NCBI RefSeq assembly: GCF_000472505.1
Contig: NZ_AWZR01000005.1
Location: forward strand, 310,001-374,000
Source: Luteimonas sp. J29
GTDB taxonomy: Bacteria; Pseudomonadota; Gammaproteobacteria; Xanthomonadales; Xanthomonadaceae
Reading direction: 5' to 3'
DNA length: 64,000 nt
Shown piece after piece: positions 9,211-19,253 of the stretch. Numbering within the stretch: the first letter of the stretch is position 1; every line of letters starts with the position of its first letter. Below the pieces are notes generated by a model. That model worked only from the letters and a program-made list of their open reading frames with translations. It was not told the DNA's origin and ran no database searches. The position numbers and the translations under genes were made by a program.

Positions 9211-11433
9211 ATGAGCCGCACCCAGCCAGGGGACAGCACGCCCGGGCCCGCCCGCCCGTCCGCGCGGCGGGGGTACCTGCTCGCGCTCGTGATCCTGGCC
9301 GGCTCGCTGCTGCTGGTCTGGATGTACGCGCGTGCCGCCGGCGAACGCGAGCAGCGGGCGCGCCAGGCCGAGTTCCAGACCCGCAGCGGCGAGGTGCTGA
9401 TGCTGCTGCGCCAGCGCCTGCTGCACTACGAGCTGGCGCTGCGCGGCGGCGTGTCGCTGTACTGGTCGGTGTCGCGGCCGACCGAGCGCCAGTGGCGCGA
9501 CTACGTCGGTGGCCTGGACATCGAGCGCCAGTTCCACGGACTGCTCGGCCTGGGCTACGTCCCCTACCTGCGGCGCACCGACCTGGAGGCGCTGCAGCTG
9601 GCGATGCGCGACGAGGGCAAGGGGCTGTTCCAGATCCGGCCGCACGGCGTGCGCGAGATCTACGGCCCGATCCTGATGCTCGAGCCGCAGTCGATCGGCA
9701 ACATGAGCGCGGTCGGATTCGACATGTTCTCGCATCCGGTGCGCCGGGCCGCCATGGAGGCCGCGCGCGACAGCGGCGAGGTGCGCCTGAGCGCCCCGGT
9801 CGAATTGATCCAGCGCGGGGGCGACGGCCGGCGCAACGGCCTGCTCATGTACGCGCCGATCTACGCCAACGGCATCCTGCCGGGCAACGTCCAGGCCCGG
9901 CGCACCGCGATGTCGGGCTGGATCTACGCGCCGTTCCACGTGCGCACGTTCGTCGAGAGCGCGCTGCACCAGCTCGACGCGGCGCAGGAGTTGCGCATCG
10001 TCGACGTCGGGCCGGGTGGCCAGGCCAGCGAGGTGTTCGTCTCCCCGGGCTTCAGGGAGCAGTCGGACGACCACGTGCTGGTCCACTCGGAGACGATCGA
10101 TCTCTACGGCCGGACCTGGCGCGTCGACTTCCAGTCGCCGCAGGCCGGGGGCGGCGCGGGCGCCGCCTCGGACCTGCACGCCAACGTGGGGGCCGGGCTG
10201 ATCGTCTCGTTCCTGCTGTTCGCGGTGGTGCTGACGCTCGCCCATACCCAGTCGCGCGCCGAACGCCTGGCCGAGGCGATGAGCGAGTCCTACCGCCGCA
10301 GCGAACAGCGCTTCCGCAACGCCATGCTGTACTCGGCCAGCGGCATCGCCCTGCTGGACGGGCAGGGCCGGATCGTCGAGGCCAACCCGGCGCTGGCCCG
10401 GATCCTGGGCGTCGCCCCGGAGGGACTGCCCGGGACCGCGTTCGATGCCTGCTTCGTCGATCCCGAGACCGGCGCCACCACAGGCGACGGCCACTCCACG
10501 GCGACCCGCAAGCTGCTGCGCAGCGACGGCGATATCCGCCTGGTCGAGCTGGTGCGCTCGCCGGTGCCGGGCGACGTGGGCAGCGACGTCGCCACACTGG
10601 TGCAGGTCGAGGACGTGACCGACCGCCTGCGCGCCGAGCGCGAGGTGCGCCTGCTCAACCGCACCCTTGAGGCGCGGGTCGCGCAGCGCACGCGCGAACT
10701 GACCCTGGCCAACCACGAGCTCGAGTCGTTCGCCTACAGCGTGTCCCACGATCTGCGCGCGCCGCTGCGCACGGTGGAGGGGTTCAGCCGGCTGCTGGGC
10801 GAGCGCTTCGGCGCGTCCATCGGCCCGGACGGACAGGACTACCTGGCCCGGGTGCGCAAGGCCGCCAACCGGATGGACGAGCTGATCGACGCGCTGCTGA
10901 AGATGTCGCGGATCACGCGCGAGCCGCTGCAGCAGGCGCAGGTGGACCTGAGCCGCCTGGCCACGGAGGTCATCGGAGAGCTGCGCCAGGCCGAGCCGGG
11001 GCGCATGGTGGAAACGGTGGTCGAGCCCGGGATCGAGGCCTGCGGCGACCCCGCCCTGCTGCGCAACCTGTTGCAGAATCTGATCGGCAACGCCTGGAAG
11101 TTCACCGCGGGCCGCCCGCACGCCAGGATCGAGTTCGGCCGCGACCCCGAGGCGCAGCCGGCGCCGGGGATGGTGGCGCTGCGGGTGCGCGACAACGGCG
11201 CCGGGTTCGAGCCGGCCTACGCCTCCAAGCTGTTCCGGCCGTTCCAGCGCCTGCACGGCAGCGACGAGTTCGAGGGCCACGGGATCGGCCTGGCGACGGT
11301 CAAGCGCATCATCGACCGCCACGGCGGCAGCATCACCGCCGAGGCCGCGGTCGGGCAGGGCGCGACGTTCCGTTTCGTGCTGCCCGAGCGCCACCACGAG
11401 TCGCATCCGGACGGACACGACGAGGCGGACTGA
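9211..11433 (+). CDS. CHASE-PAS hybrid-type membrane sensor histidine kinase (no receiver)
   Basis: The 740-residue product is an inner-membrane sensor kinase. TM1 (about 21-40) and TM2 (about 330-350) flank a periplasmic CHASE domain (around 80-290, GYVPYLRRTDLEALQ). A PAS domain (about 370-475, NAMLYSASGIALLDGQGRIVE), a coiled coil, a HisKA domain with phospho-acceptor H513 in SVSHDLRAPLRTVEGF, and an HATPase domain (DNGAGFEP, HGIGLATVKRI) follow. There is no attached receiver and no response regulator next to it, so its partner is unknown. CHASE domains bind small extracellular ligands, but the ligand here cannot be inferred. A GTG at 9205 is an alternative start. It is convergent with smpB (15-base gap). 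Confidence 0.9.
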   Translation: MSRTQPGDSTPGPARPSARRGYLLALVILAGSLLLVWMYARAAGEREQRARQAEFQTRSGEVLMLLRQRLLHYELALRGGVSLYWSVSRPTERQWRDYVGGLDIERQFHGLLGLGYVPYLRRTDLEALQLAMRDEGKGLFQIRPHGVREIYGPILMLEPQSIGNMSAVGFDMFSHPVRRAAMEAARDSGEVRLSAPVELIQRGGDGRRNGLLMYAPIYANGILPGNVQARRTAMSGWIYAPFHVRTFVESALHQLDAAQELRIVDVGPGGQASEVFVSPGFREQSDDHVLVHSETIDLYGRTWRVDFQSPQAGGGAGAASDLHANVGAGLIVSFLLFAVVLTLAHTQSRAERLAEAMSESYRRSEQRFRNAMLYSASGIALLDGQGRIVEANPALARILGVAPEGLPGTAFDACFVDPETGATTGDGHSTATRKLLRSDGDIRLVELVRSPVPGDVGSDVATLVQVEDVTDRLRAEREVRLLNRTLEARVAQRTRELTLANHELESFAYSVSHDLRAPLRTVEGFSRLLGERFGASIGPDGQDYLARVRKAANRMDELIDALLKMSRITREPLQQAQVDLSRLATEVIGELRQAEPGRMVETVVEPGIEACGDPALLRNLLQNLIGNAWKFTAGRPHARIEFGRDPEAQPAPGMVALRVRDNGAGFEPAYASKLFRPFQRLHGSDEFEGHGIGLATVKRIIDRHGGSITAEAAVGQGATFRFVLPERHHESHPDGHDEAD

Positions 11434-11448
11434 AGCCGCGGCGCCGCT

Positions 11449-11943
11449 TCAGGCGTTGCGGTTGTGGGCCCGCATCACCCGCTGGCGGTCGCGTGACCAG
11501 TCGCGGTCGCGCGCGGCCTGGCGCTTGTCGTGGGCCTGCTTGCCCTTGGCCAGGGCCAGTTCCACCTTCACCTTGTTGCCCTTCCAGTACATCGCGGTGG
11601 GCACCAGGGTGTAGCCCTCGCGCTGGACGCGGCCGATCAGGTTGTCGATCTCGCGCCGGTGCAGCAGCAGCTTGCGGGTGCGGTGGGCGTCGGCGACCAC
11701 GTGGCTCGAGGCCTGGATCAGCGGGGTGATCTGGGCGCCGAACAGGTACAGCTCGCCGTCGCGGACGATGGCGTAGGCCTCGCCGATGCTGGCCCGGCCG
11801 GCGCGGATGGCCTTCAGCTCCCAGCCCTGCAGCGCGATGCCCGCCTCGAACCGCTGCTCGAGGTGGTAGTCGTGGCGCGCGCGCCGGTTCAGGGCGATGG
11901 TCCGGTCGCCGTTTGCCTTATCCTTGCCGCTCTTTTTTCCCAT
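11449..11943 (-). CDS. smpB: SsrA-binding protein SmpB
   Basis: RNA-binding protein that delivers tmRNA to stalled ribosomes. The 164-residue product has the OB-fold ([37 protein letters not shown]) and the basic C-terminal tail ([19 protein letters not shown]) that enters the empty mRNA channel. The ATG at 11943 gives the usual short N-terminus; the frame upstream runs antisense through ratA and is not coding. It is divergent from ratA with a 39-base gap, the arrangement found in many gammaproteobacteria. ssrA is nearby on the same strand. Confidence 0.97.
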   Translation of the reverse strand: MGKKSGKDKANGDRTIALNRRARHDYHLEQRFEAGIALQGWELKAIRAGRASIGEAYAIVRDGELYLFGAQITPLIQASSHVVADAHRTRKLLLHRREIDNLIGRVQREGYTLVPTAMYWKGNKVKVELALAKGKQAHDKRQAARDRDWSRDRQRVMRAHNRNA

Positions 11944-11982
11944 CCGGCCATTCTCCCCGAACCTGGCCGGCGACGCGAGCAC

Positions 11983-12411
11983 ATGACCACCATCGAACGC
12001 AGCGCCCTGGTCGAACACTCCGCCAACCGGATGTTCGCCCTGGTCAACGACGTCACCGCCTACCCCCGGCGCTTCGCGTGGTGCAAGCGGGCCCAGGTGC
12101 TGGAACAGGGGGAGGGCCGGATGCTGGCGCGGCTGGAACTCGGGCTGGGCGGTTTCAACACCTGGTTCACGACCGAGAACACGCTCGACCCGCCGCGCCG
12201 GATCGACATGGACCTGCGCGACGGCCCGTTCCGCCGGCTGCGCGGCCGGTGGCTGTTCCATGCGCTGGACGAGAGCGCGTGCAAGGTGTCGCTGTCGCTG
12301 GACTTCGAGCCCCAGCGCGCGCTGATGCTGCCGGTGCTCTCGGTGGGGATGCGCGGGCTGGCCGACCGCATGGTCGACGACTTCGTGCGCGTGGCCGACC
12401 GGGGCGACTGA
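11983..12411 (+). CDS. ratA: RatA/PasT family START-domain protein
   Basis: A 142-residue single-domain protein of the coenzyme Q-binding (COQ10/START) family, recognisable from [17 protein letters not shown] near the N-terminus, the central [16 protein letters not shown] and the C-terminal [12 protein letters not shown]. coli RatA has been described as an inhibitor of 70S assembly, while other members act in respiratory-chain quinone handling. Sequence alone does not decide between these roles. The ATG at 11983 matches the family N-terminus ([13 protein letters not shown]). rnfH follows after 2 bases, so the two are an operon. Confidence 0.92.
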   Translation: MTTIERSALVEHSANRMFALVNDVTAYPRRFAWCKRAQVLEQGEGRMLARLELGLGGFNTWFTTENTLDPPRRIDMDLRDGPFRRLRGRWLFHALDESACKVSLSLDFEPQRALMLPVLSVGMRGLADRMVDDFVRVADRGD

Positions 12412-12413
12412 CG

Positions 12414-12683
12414 ATGCGGGTGCAGGTGGTCCGGGCGTGGCCGGAGCGGTTCGAGGCCGAGGAGCTGGAGCTTCCCGCCGGGGCCACGGTCGACGATGCG
12501 CTGCGCGCCACGCGGCTGCCGCGCGAGGGCGTGGCGGGCGTGGCGGTGCACGGCATGCGCGTGCGCGGCGACGCGCCGCTGGCCGATGGCGACCGGGTGG
12601 AACTGCTGGGGCCGCTGCTGGCGGACCCGAAGGAAAGCCGTCGCCGGCGCGCGCAGGCGCAGGCGGGACGCAGGCCGCGCTAG
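12414..12683 (+). CDS. rnfH: RnfH-family ubiquitin-fold protein
   Basis: An 89-residue protein of the UPF0125/RnfH family with a beta-grasp fold: [20 protein letters not shown], the conserved GVAVHGMRV region, then [17 protein letters not shown] and a basic tail. Its function is not well defined; it is almost always paired with ratA. It starts 2 bases after the ratA stop. Its TAG stop lies in the palindrome CTAG, which also supplies the stop of the convergent bamE gene. Confidence 0.9.
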   Translation: MRVQVVRAWPERFEAEELELPAGATVDDALRATRLPREGVAGVAVHGMRVRGDAPLADGDRVELLGPLLADPKESRRRRAQAQAGRRPR

Positions 12684-13072
12684 CGGCGGCGGTTGCCCTT
12701 TTCCTTCGGCAGGTTGCCGAAGCGGCGCATGCGCTCGGACAACTCCTTGTCCTGCTCGGGGAAGTAGTCGCCTTCCCAGCGCGCGAGGCGGTCGTTGTCG
12801 AAGTACAGGGTCAGGTTCCGGACCTCGGTGTCGCCGCGGCGGCCGAGGCGCTGGCTGGCGGTGTAGTCCCAGCGCTGGTGGTGGAACGGATCGGCGATCG
12901 ACGGCGTGCCCAGCAGCAGCAGCACCTGCTGCTTGTCCATGCCCGGCTGCAGCTGGTCCACGGCGTCCTTCTCGATGAGGTTGCCCTGGTAGATCGGCTG
13001 CTTGTAGAGCATGCCGCAACCGGCGGTGGCCAGGGCGATCAGGGCGATGGACGCGATGCGTGCGATGGTCAT
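12680..13072 (-). CDS. bamE: Outer membrane assembly lipoprotein BamE (OmlA/SmpA)
   Basis: Lipoprotein subunit of the BAM complex that inserts beta-barrel proteins into the outer membrane. The 130-residue product has a lipoprotein signal ending LATAGC with Cys19, then the conserved [20 protein letters not shown] and [14 protein letters not shown] regions of the SmpA/OmlA domain. The tail ([19 protein letters not shown]) is basic. It is divergent from fur, an arrangement shared with Pseudomonas and Xanthomonas omlA-fur, and converges on rnfH with a shared CTAG stop. Confidence 0.95.
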   Translation of the reverse strand: MTIARIASIALIALATAGCGMLYKQPIYQGNLIEKDAVDQLQPGMDKQQVLLLLGTPSIADPFHHQRWDYTASQRLGRRGDTEVRNLTLYFDNDRLARWEGDYFPEQDKELSERMRRFGNLPKEKGNRRR

Positions 13073-13110
13073 GGAGCGCGGGCCTGCGGAAGGGCGGCGG
13101 GACAGCCGCG

Positions 13111-13120
13111 ATGATACACT
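13111..13120. promoter_or_regulatory. Overlapping divergent -10 elements of bamE and fur
   Basis: ATGATACACT reads as TATCAT on the minus strand (towards bamE) and contains TACACT on the plus strand (towards fur), so the two promoters would overlap. -35 elements are not recognisable. Tentative. Confidence 0.3.
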
Positions 13121-13183
13121 CCGGGCGCCTCGACACCGGCATCCCAGGCAGCTGGCGTTTAACCGCCTGTGAACGGAGACCCC

Positions 13184-13588
13184 ATGGAATCGATGGATTT
13201 GCGCAAGGCCGGCCTGAAGGTGACGCACCCCAGGATGCGGATCCTTGCCCTGCTGGAGCAGAAGACGCCGCGCCAGCACATGACGGCCGAAGACATCTAC
13301 CGCCAACTGCTCGAGCAGGGCGACGAAATCGGCCTCGCCACGGTCTATCGGGTGCTGACCCAGTTCGAGGCCGCGGGCCTGGTGATCAAGCACAACTTCG
13401 AGGGCGGCCACGCCCTGTACGAGCTCGACCGCGGCGACCACCACTACCACATGGTCGACATGAACTCCGGGCAGATCACCGAGTTCGAGAGCCCGCAGAT
13501 CGTGGAACTGCTCAACCGGATCGCCGACGAGCACGGCTACATCCTCGACGAGCATTCGCTGGTGCTCTACGTGCGCAGGAAGCGCTGA
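13184..13588 (+). CDS. fur: Ferric uptake regulator Fur
   Basis: Iron-responsive transcriptional repressor. The 134-residue product has the winged helix (HMTAEDIYRQLL, LATVYRVLTQFEAAGLV) and the metal-binding dimerisation domain with the HHYH cluster (GDHHYHMVDMNSGQITEFES). The cysteine pair that binds structural zinc in E. coli Fur is replaced by Asp/Asn here, and the whole protein contains no cysteine. The ATG at 13184 was chosen because GGAG lies just upstream; a GTG at 13169 is the alternative. It is divergent from bamE and convergent with recN. Confidence 0.95.
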   Translation: MESMDLRKAGLKVTHPRMRILALLEQKTPRQHMTAEDIYRQLLEQGDEIGLATVYRVLTQFEAAGLVIKHNFEGGHALYELDRGDHHYHMVDMNSGQITEFESPQIVELLNRIADEHGYILDEHSLVLYVRRKR

Positions 13589-13661
13589 CCGCGCGACGCC
13601 CGCCCGGGCGCCGCGCCGCGAACCCCGCACCCTGGACGGGCGGCCGTTCCTGCCGCCGTGG

Positions 13662-15332
13662 TCAGGCCTCGTGGGCGGCCAGCAGGCGGCGCGCGGCGGC
13701 GCGGGCCTCGCGCGACACTTCCACGCCGCCCAGCATCCGCGCCAGCTCCTCCTGGCGCTGCTTCGGGCCCAGCAGTTCCACCGTGCTGTGGGTCGCGCCG
13801 TCGCGTTCGGACTTTCTGACCCGGTAGTGGGCGTGGCCCTGCGCGGCCACCTGGGGCAGGTGGGTCACGCACAGCACCTGGCGGCTGGCGCCGAGCGCGC
13901 GCAGCTTCTGGCCCACGATCTCGGCCACGGCGCCGCCGATGCCCGAATCGACCTCGTCGAAGACCATGGTCGGCACCGCGTCCGACCCCAGCGCCGCGAC
14001 CTCGATCGCCAGCGAGATCCGCGACAGCTCGCCGCCCGAGGCCACCCGCCGCAGCGGACGCGGCGGCTGGCCGGCATTGGCCGACACCAGGAACTCGACC
14101 CGCTCGCCGCCCTGCGGATCGGGCCGGTCGCGCCCGAGCGGCTCCAGGGCGACCTCGAAGCGGCCGCCGCCCATGCCGAGTTCGGCGATCAGCGCCGTGG
14201 TGGCGGCGGACAGGCGTTCGGCCGCGGCGGCGCGGGCACGGCCGAGGGCGTCGGCCGCGTCGCGCCAGGCCTTCGCGGCCGCGGCGATCTCCTCGTCCAG
14301 GCGCTGCAGGCGGGAGCCGGCATCGAGCAGGGCGTCGCGCTCGGCCTCGAACGCCTCGCGCCGGCCCTCCAGTTCCTCCAGCGCCACCCGGTGCTTGCGC
14401 GCCAGGTCGTGCAGGCGGCCGAGGGTCGCGTCGAGCTCCTCGAACCGGGACGGGTCCAGGTCCAGGTCGTCGCGGATGCGCTGGAGCAGCAGCCCGGCCT
14501 CGCCGATCTGGATCGCGGCGGAGTCGAGCAGGGCATCGACCTCGTCCAGCCTGGGCTCGTGGGCGCGCTCGCGGGCCAGGCCGCCGCGCAGCTGCTCCAG
14601 GCCCTGCAGCACGCTCGGACCGTCGTCGCCGGCCAGGGCGGCCAGGGCGCCGTCGCAGGCGGCGATGAGCCCGGCGGCATTCGCGAGCCGGCGATGGCCG
14701 GCGACCAGCGACTCGATCGCCTCGGGGCGCAGGTCCTCGCGCTCGAGCTCGCCGATCTGGTGGTCGAGCCAGGCCAGGCGCTCGCTGACGTCGCCGGTGC
14801 GCGAAAGCGCCTCGCGCTCGCGTTCGAGCGCGCTCCAGCGGGCCGCTGCCGCGCGCACCGCGGCCAGCTCCGCGGCATGGCCGCCGAAGGCGTCGAGCAG
14901 GGCCAGCTGGCTGGATTTCTCCAGCAGCGCCTGGTGCTCGTGCTGGCCGTGGATCTCTACCAGCAGCCCGGCCAGCTGCGAGAGCTGGGCGAGGGTCGCC
15001 GGACGGCCGTTGATCCACGCCCGCGAGCCGCCGTCGGCGCGCAGGGTGCGGCGCAGGGTACAGGCCTCGCCCTCGTCGAACTCCTGCTCGCGCAGCCAGG
15101 CCAGGGCCTGGGGCGCGTCGGCGGTGTCGAACTCGGCGTGCAGCTCGGCCCGTCCGGCGCCGTGGCGGACCACGCCGGCGTCGGCGCGAAGGCCCGAGAG
15201 GAAGCCCAGCGCGTCGACCAGCAGCGACTTGCCGGCGCCGGTCTCGCCCGAGATCACGGTCATGCCCGGGCCGAACTCCAGTTCGGAGGCCGGGACGACG
15301 GCGAAGTCGCGGAGGGTCAGGCGCCTGAGCAT
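13662..15332 (-). CDS. recN: DNA repair protein RecN
   Basis: SMC-like ATPase acting in double-strand-break repair. The 556-residue product has Walker A near the N-terminus (GETGAGKSLLVDAL), long coiled coils (about 155-370) and the C-terminal ABC signature and Walker B (ASGGELSRISLAIEV, MVFDEVDSGIGG). The N-terminal LRRLTLRDFAVV supports the ATG at 15332. TACACT lies 8 bases upstream as a possible -10, implying a leaderless message. I did not see a convincing LexA box. It is convergent with fur, with a 73-base gap. Confidence 0.96.
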   Translation of the reverse strand: MLRRLTLRDFAVVPASELEFGPGMTVISGETGAGKSLLVDALGFLSGLRADAGVVRHGAGRAELHAEFDTADAPQALAWLREQEFDEGEACTLRRTLRADGGSRAWINGRPATLAQLSQLAGLLVEIHGQHEHQALLEKSSQLALLDAFGGHAAELAAVRAAAARWSALEREREALSRTGDVSERLAWLDHQIGELEREDLRPEAIESLVAGHRRLANAAGLIAACDGALAALAGDDGPSVLQGLEQLRGGLARERAHEPRLDEVDALLDSAAIQIGEAGLLLQRIRDDLDLDPSRFEELDATLGRLHDLARKHRVALEELEGRREAFEAERDALLDAGSRLQRLDEEIAAAAKAWRDAADALGRARAAAAERLSAATTALIAELGMGGGRFEVALEPLGRDRPDPQGGERVEFLVSANAGQPPRPLRRVASGGELSRISLAIEVAALGSDAVPTMVFDEVDSGIGGAVAEIVGQKLRALGASRQVLCVTHLPQVAAQGHAHYRVRKSERDGATHSTVELLGPKQRQEELARMLGGVEVSREARAAARRLLAAHEA

Positions 15333-15340
15333 GGGCCGCT

Positions 15341-15346
15341 AGTGTA
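15341..15346 (-). promoter_or_regulatory. -10 element adjacent to the recN start
   Basis: TACACT on the minus strand, 8 bases before the recN ATG. No clear -35. Confidence 0.35.
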
Positions 15347-15434
15347 GTCGCCGCCATCGCAGGAGCCGAGACGGTGGACCGCCCGCCCGGAGGCCGTCTT
15401 CCCCGCCGACGCGTTCAGGCTCGCGGCGGCCGGC

Positions 15435-15463
15435 TTGCAGGGCAGGGTGCGCGGGGATTTAAT
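15435..15463 (+). promoter_or_regulatory. Promoter of hrcA
   Basis: TTGCAG (15435-15440) and TTTAAT (15458-15463) are spaced exactly 17 bases. The hrcA ATG lies 8 bases after the -10, so the message is probably leaderless. CTTGCA...GGATTTAA also resembles a weak sigma-32 site. No CIRCE inverted repeat is present. Confidence 0.6.
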
Positions 15464-15471
15464 CGGGGACG

Positions 15472-16536
15472 ATGGCCGCCAGGACCGCCCACGACCGACT
15501 CGATGCCCGCGCGCGGCAGCTGCTGCGTACCCTGATCGCGCGCCACATCCGCGACGGCGAGCCGGTCGGCTCGCAGACGCTGGCGCGCCACTCGGGCCTG
15601 GACGTGAGCCCGGCGACGATCCGCAACATCCTCGCCGACCTGGAGGAGCAGGGCCTGCTGTCGGCGCCGCATACCTCGGCCGGGCGGGTCCCGACCGCGC
15701 AGGGCTACCGGGTGTTCGTGGACTCGCTGCTGCAGGTGCAGCCGTTGCCCAATGCCGAGGTGGTGCGGCTGCGCGGGGAACTCGCCGGCGGCGGCAGCGG
15801 CAGCACCCAGGCCCTGCTCGGCAACGCCTCGGAGCTGGTCTCGGCCATGACCCACTTCGTCGGCGTGGTGTCGGTGCCGCGGCGCGAGCAGTTCGCGTTC
15901 CGCCACATCGACTTCGTGCCGCTGGACGCGCAGCGGGTAATGGCGATCCTGGTGTTCGCCGACAGCGATGTGCAGAACCGGATCATCCAGGTCCGGCGCC
16001 CCTACGACGCGGCCGAGCTCGAGCGGGTGGCCAACTACCTCAACGCCCACTTCGCCGGCCGGTCCATGGCCGAGATCCGCGCCACCCTGGTGCGCGAGCT
16101 GCAGGCCGCGCGCGACGAGATGGAGGCGCTGCTCTCGCACACGGTCGAGCTGGCCGAGCAGGCGCTGGCCCCGGTCGACAACGACGACATGGTGGTGGCC
16201 GGCCAGAACCGGTTGATCGGGGTCCAGGACCTGAGCGACCTCGACCGCCTGCGCGAGCTGTTCGAGGCCTTCGCCCGCAAGCGCGAGATCCTGCAGCTGC
16301 TCGAACGCACGATCCGCGCCCCGGGGGTGCGGATCTTCATCGGCGAGGAGACCGGCCTGGCCCCGCTGGAGGGCGTCTCGCTGGTCACCGCGCCGTACGG
16401 CCGGCCCGGCAAGGTGCTGGGGGTGCTGGGGGTGATCGGCCCGACCCGGATGGCCTATGACCGGGTCATCCCGGTGGTGCAGGCCACGGCCGAGGTCCTG
16501 GGGGCCGCCTTGAATCCGGATCCGCCGGCCCCATAG
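15472..16536 (+). CDS. hrcA: Heat-inducible transcription repressor HrcA
   Basis: Repressor that binds CIRCE operators of chaperone genes and is kept active by GroEL. The 354-residue product has the N-terminal winged helix (DVSPATIRNILADLEEQGLL, HTSAGRVPTAQGYRVFVD) followed by the GAF-like regulatory domain (about 100-340, ending GVLGVIGPTRMAYDRVIPVV). It is first in the hrcA-grpE-dnaK-dnaJ cluster. I found no CIRCE in this window, so its target is presumably elsewhere, such as groESL. Confidence 0.96.
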   Translation: MAARTAHDRLDARARQLLRTLIARHIRDGEPVGSQTLARHSGLDVSPATIRNILADLEEQGLLSAPHTSAGRVPTAQGYRVFVDSLLQVQPLPNAEVVRLRGELAGGGSGSTQALLGNASELVSAMTHFVGVVSVPRREQFAFRHIDFVPLDAQRVMAILVFADSDVQNRIIQVRRPYDAAELERVANYLNAHFAGRSMAEIRATLVRELQAARDEMEALLSHTVELAEQALAPVDNDDMVVAGQNRLIGVQDLSDLDRLRELFEAFARKREILQLLERTIRAPGVRIFIGEETGLAPLEGVSLVTAPYGRPGKVLGVLGVIGPTRMAYDRVIPVVQATAEVLGAALNPDPPAP

Positions 16537-16578
16537 CTGGGCGGATCGGCGGCCTGACGACCGCCCAGCAGCCAGGAC

Positions 16579-17100
16579 ATGACCACCGAACCGACGCAAG
16601 ACGCCGCCGCGCACGCGGCAGACGAACAGCCTACGCCCACGCCCGAGGAGCGGATCCAGGCCCTGGAGTCCGAGCTCGAGCAGCTCCGCGCCCAGATGCT
16701 GGTCGACCGGGCGGACATCGAGAACCAGCGCAAGCGCCTCGAGCGCGACGTGCGCAACGCCTGCCGCTTCGCCAACAAGCAGCTGCTGGGCGACCTGCTG
16801 CCGGTGTTCGACAGCCTCGAGGCCGCGCTCAACGCCGCCGCCGCCGAGGACCCGATGCGCGACGGTGTGGTCCTGACCCTGCGCGAACTGTCGCGCGTGT
16901 GCGAGAACAACGGCCTGGTCGAGGTCGCCCCGGCCCCGGGCGATGCGTTCGACCCCGAGCGCCACAACGCGATGAGCGTGGTCCAGACCGCCGAGGTCCC
17001 GGCCGGAACCGTGTTCCAGGTGTTCCAGAAGGGCTACGTGCTCCACGACCAGCTCCTGCGGCCGGCCCTGGTGTCGGTGGCGGGGGAGGAAGGCGCCTGA
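16579..17100 (+). CDS. grpE: Nucleotide exchange factor GrpE
   Basis: Releases ADP from DnaK. The 173-residue product has an acidic disordered N-terminus, the long dimerising helix (EERIQALESELEQLRAQML, about 26-75) and the C-terminal beta domain with MSVVQTAEVPAGTVFQVFQKGY, matching the family signature. An AGGAC lies just before the ATG. It starts 42 bases after hrcA and precedes dnaK by 98 bases, which hold a sigma-32-like promoter. Confidence 0.96.
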   Translation: MTTEPTQDAAAHAADEQPTPTPEERIQALESELEQLRAQMLVDRADIENQRKRLERDVRNACRFANKQLLGDLLPVFDSLEAALNAAAAEDPMRDGVVLTLRELSRVCENNGLVEVAPAPGDAFDPERHNAMSVVQTAEVPAGTVFQVFQKGYVLHDQLLRPALVSVAGEEGA

Positions 17101-17115
17101 ATCCGCGGCGCGGCG

Positions 17116-17145
17116 CTTGAAGCGGCGCCGCTCCAGCCCCAGATA
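17116..17145 (+). promoter_or_regulatory. Sigma-32 (heat-shock) promoter of dnaK
   Basis: CTTGAA (17116-17121) is followed after 15 bases by CCCCAGATA (17137-17145), close to the sigma-32 consensus CTTGAA / CCCCATNTA. It lies 53 bases before the dnaK ATG, in the grpE-dnaK gap. Confidence 0.72.
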
Positions 17146-17198
17146 CGCAGCATCGGCGGCCTGCCGCCAACAGAACAGATTCCAGAGGGAAACCCATC

Positions 17199-19121
<1,923 letters not shown>

Positions 19122-19144
19122 GCCCGCGGCGCCGGTCGGCAGGA

Positions 19145-19181
19145 CCGGGACCCGCCGGGCGCGACGCGCCTGGGGTCCCGG
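19145..19181 (+). other. Strong hairpin between dnaK and dnaJ
   Basis: CCGGGACCC (19145-19153) pairs perfectly with GGGTCCCGG (19173-19181), and the interior contains a second GGCG/CGCC pairing. There is no T run, so it looks like an mRNA stability or processing element rather than a terminator. Confidence 0.5.
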
Positions 19182-19253
19182 CCCCCGGCCCGGCGCCCGT
19201 CCGCGGGACGCCCGCAGGCCCGACCCCCGACCCGATTCCCGAACCCCGGTGCG

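Noticed and set aside
15333-15360. LexA box upstream of recN
   Set aside because: The ACTACACTAG stretch is not a convincing LexA palindrome; it is better read as a -10.
15347-15471. CIRCE operator upstream of hrcA
   Set aside because: No inverted repeat resembling TTAGCACTC-N9-GAGTGCTAA is present.
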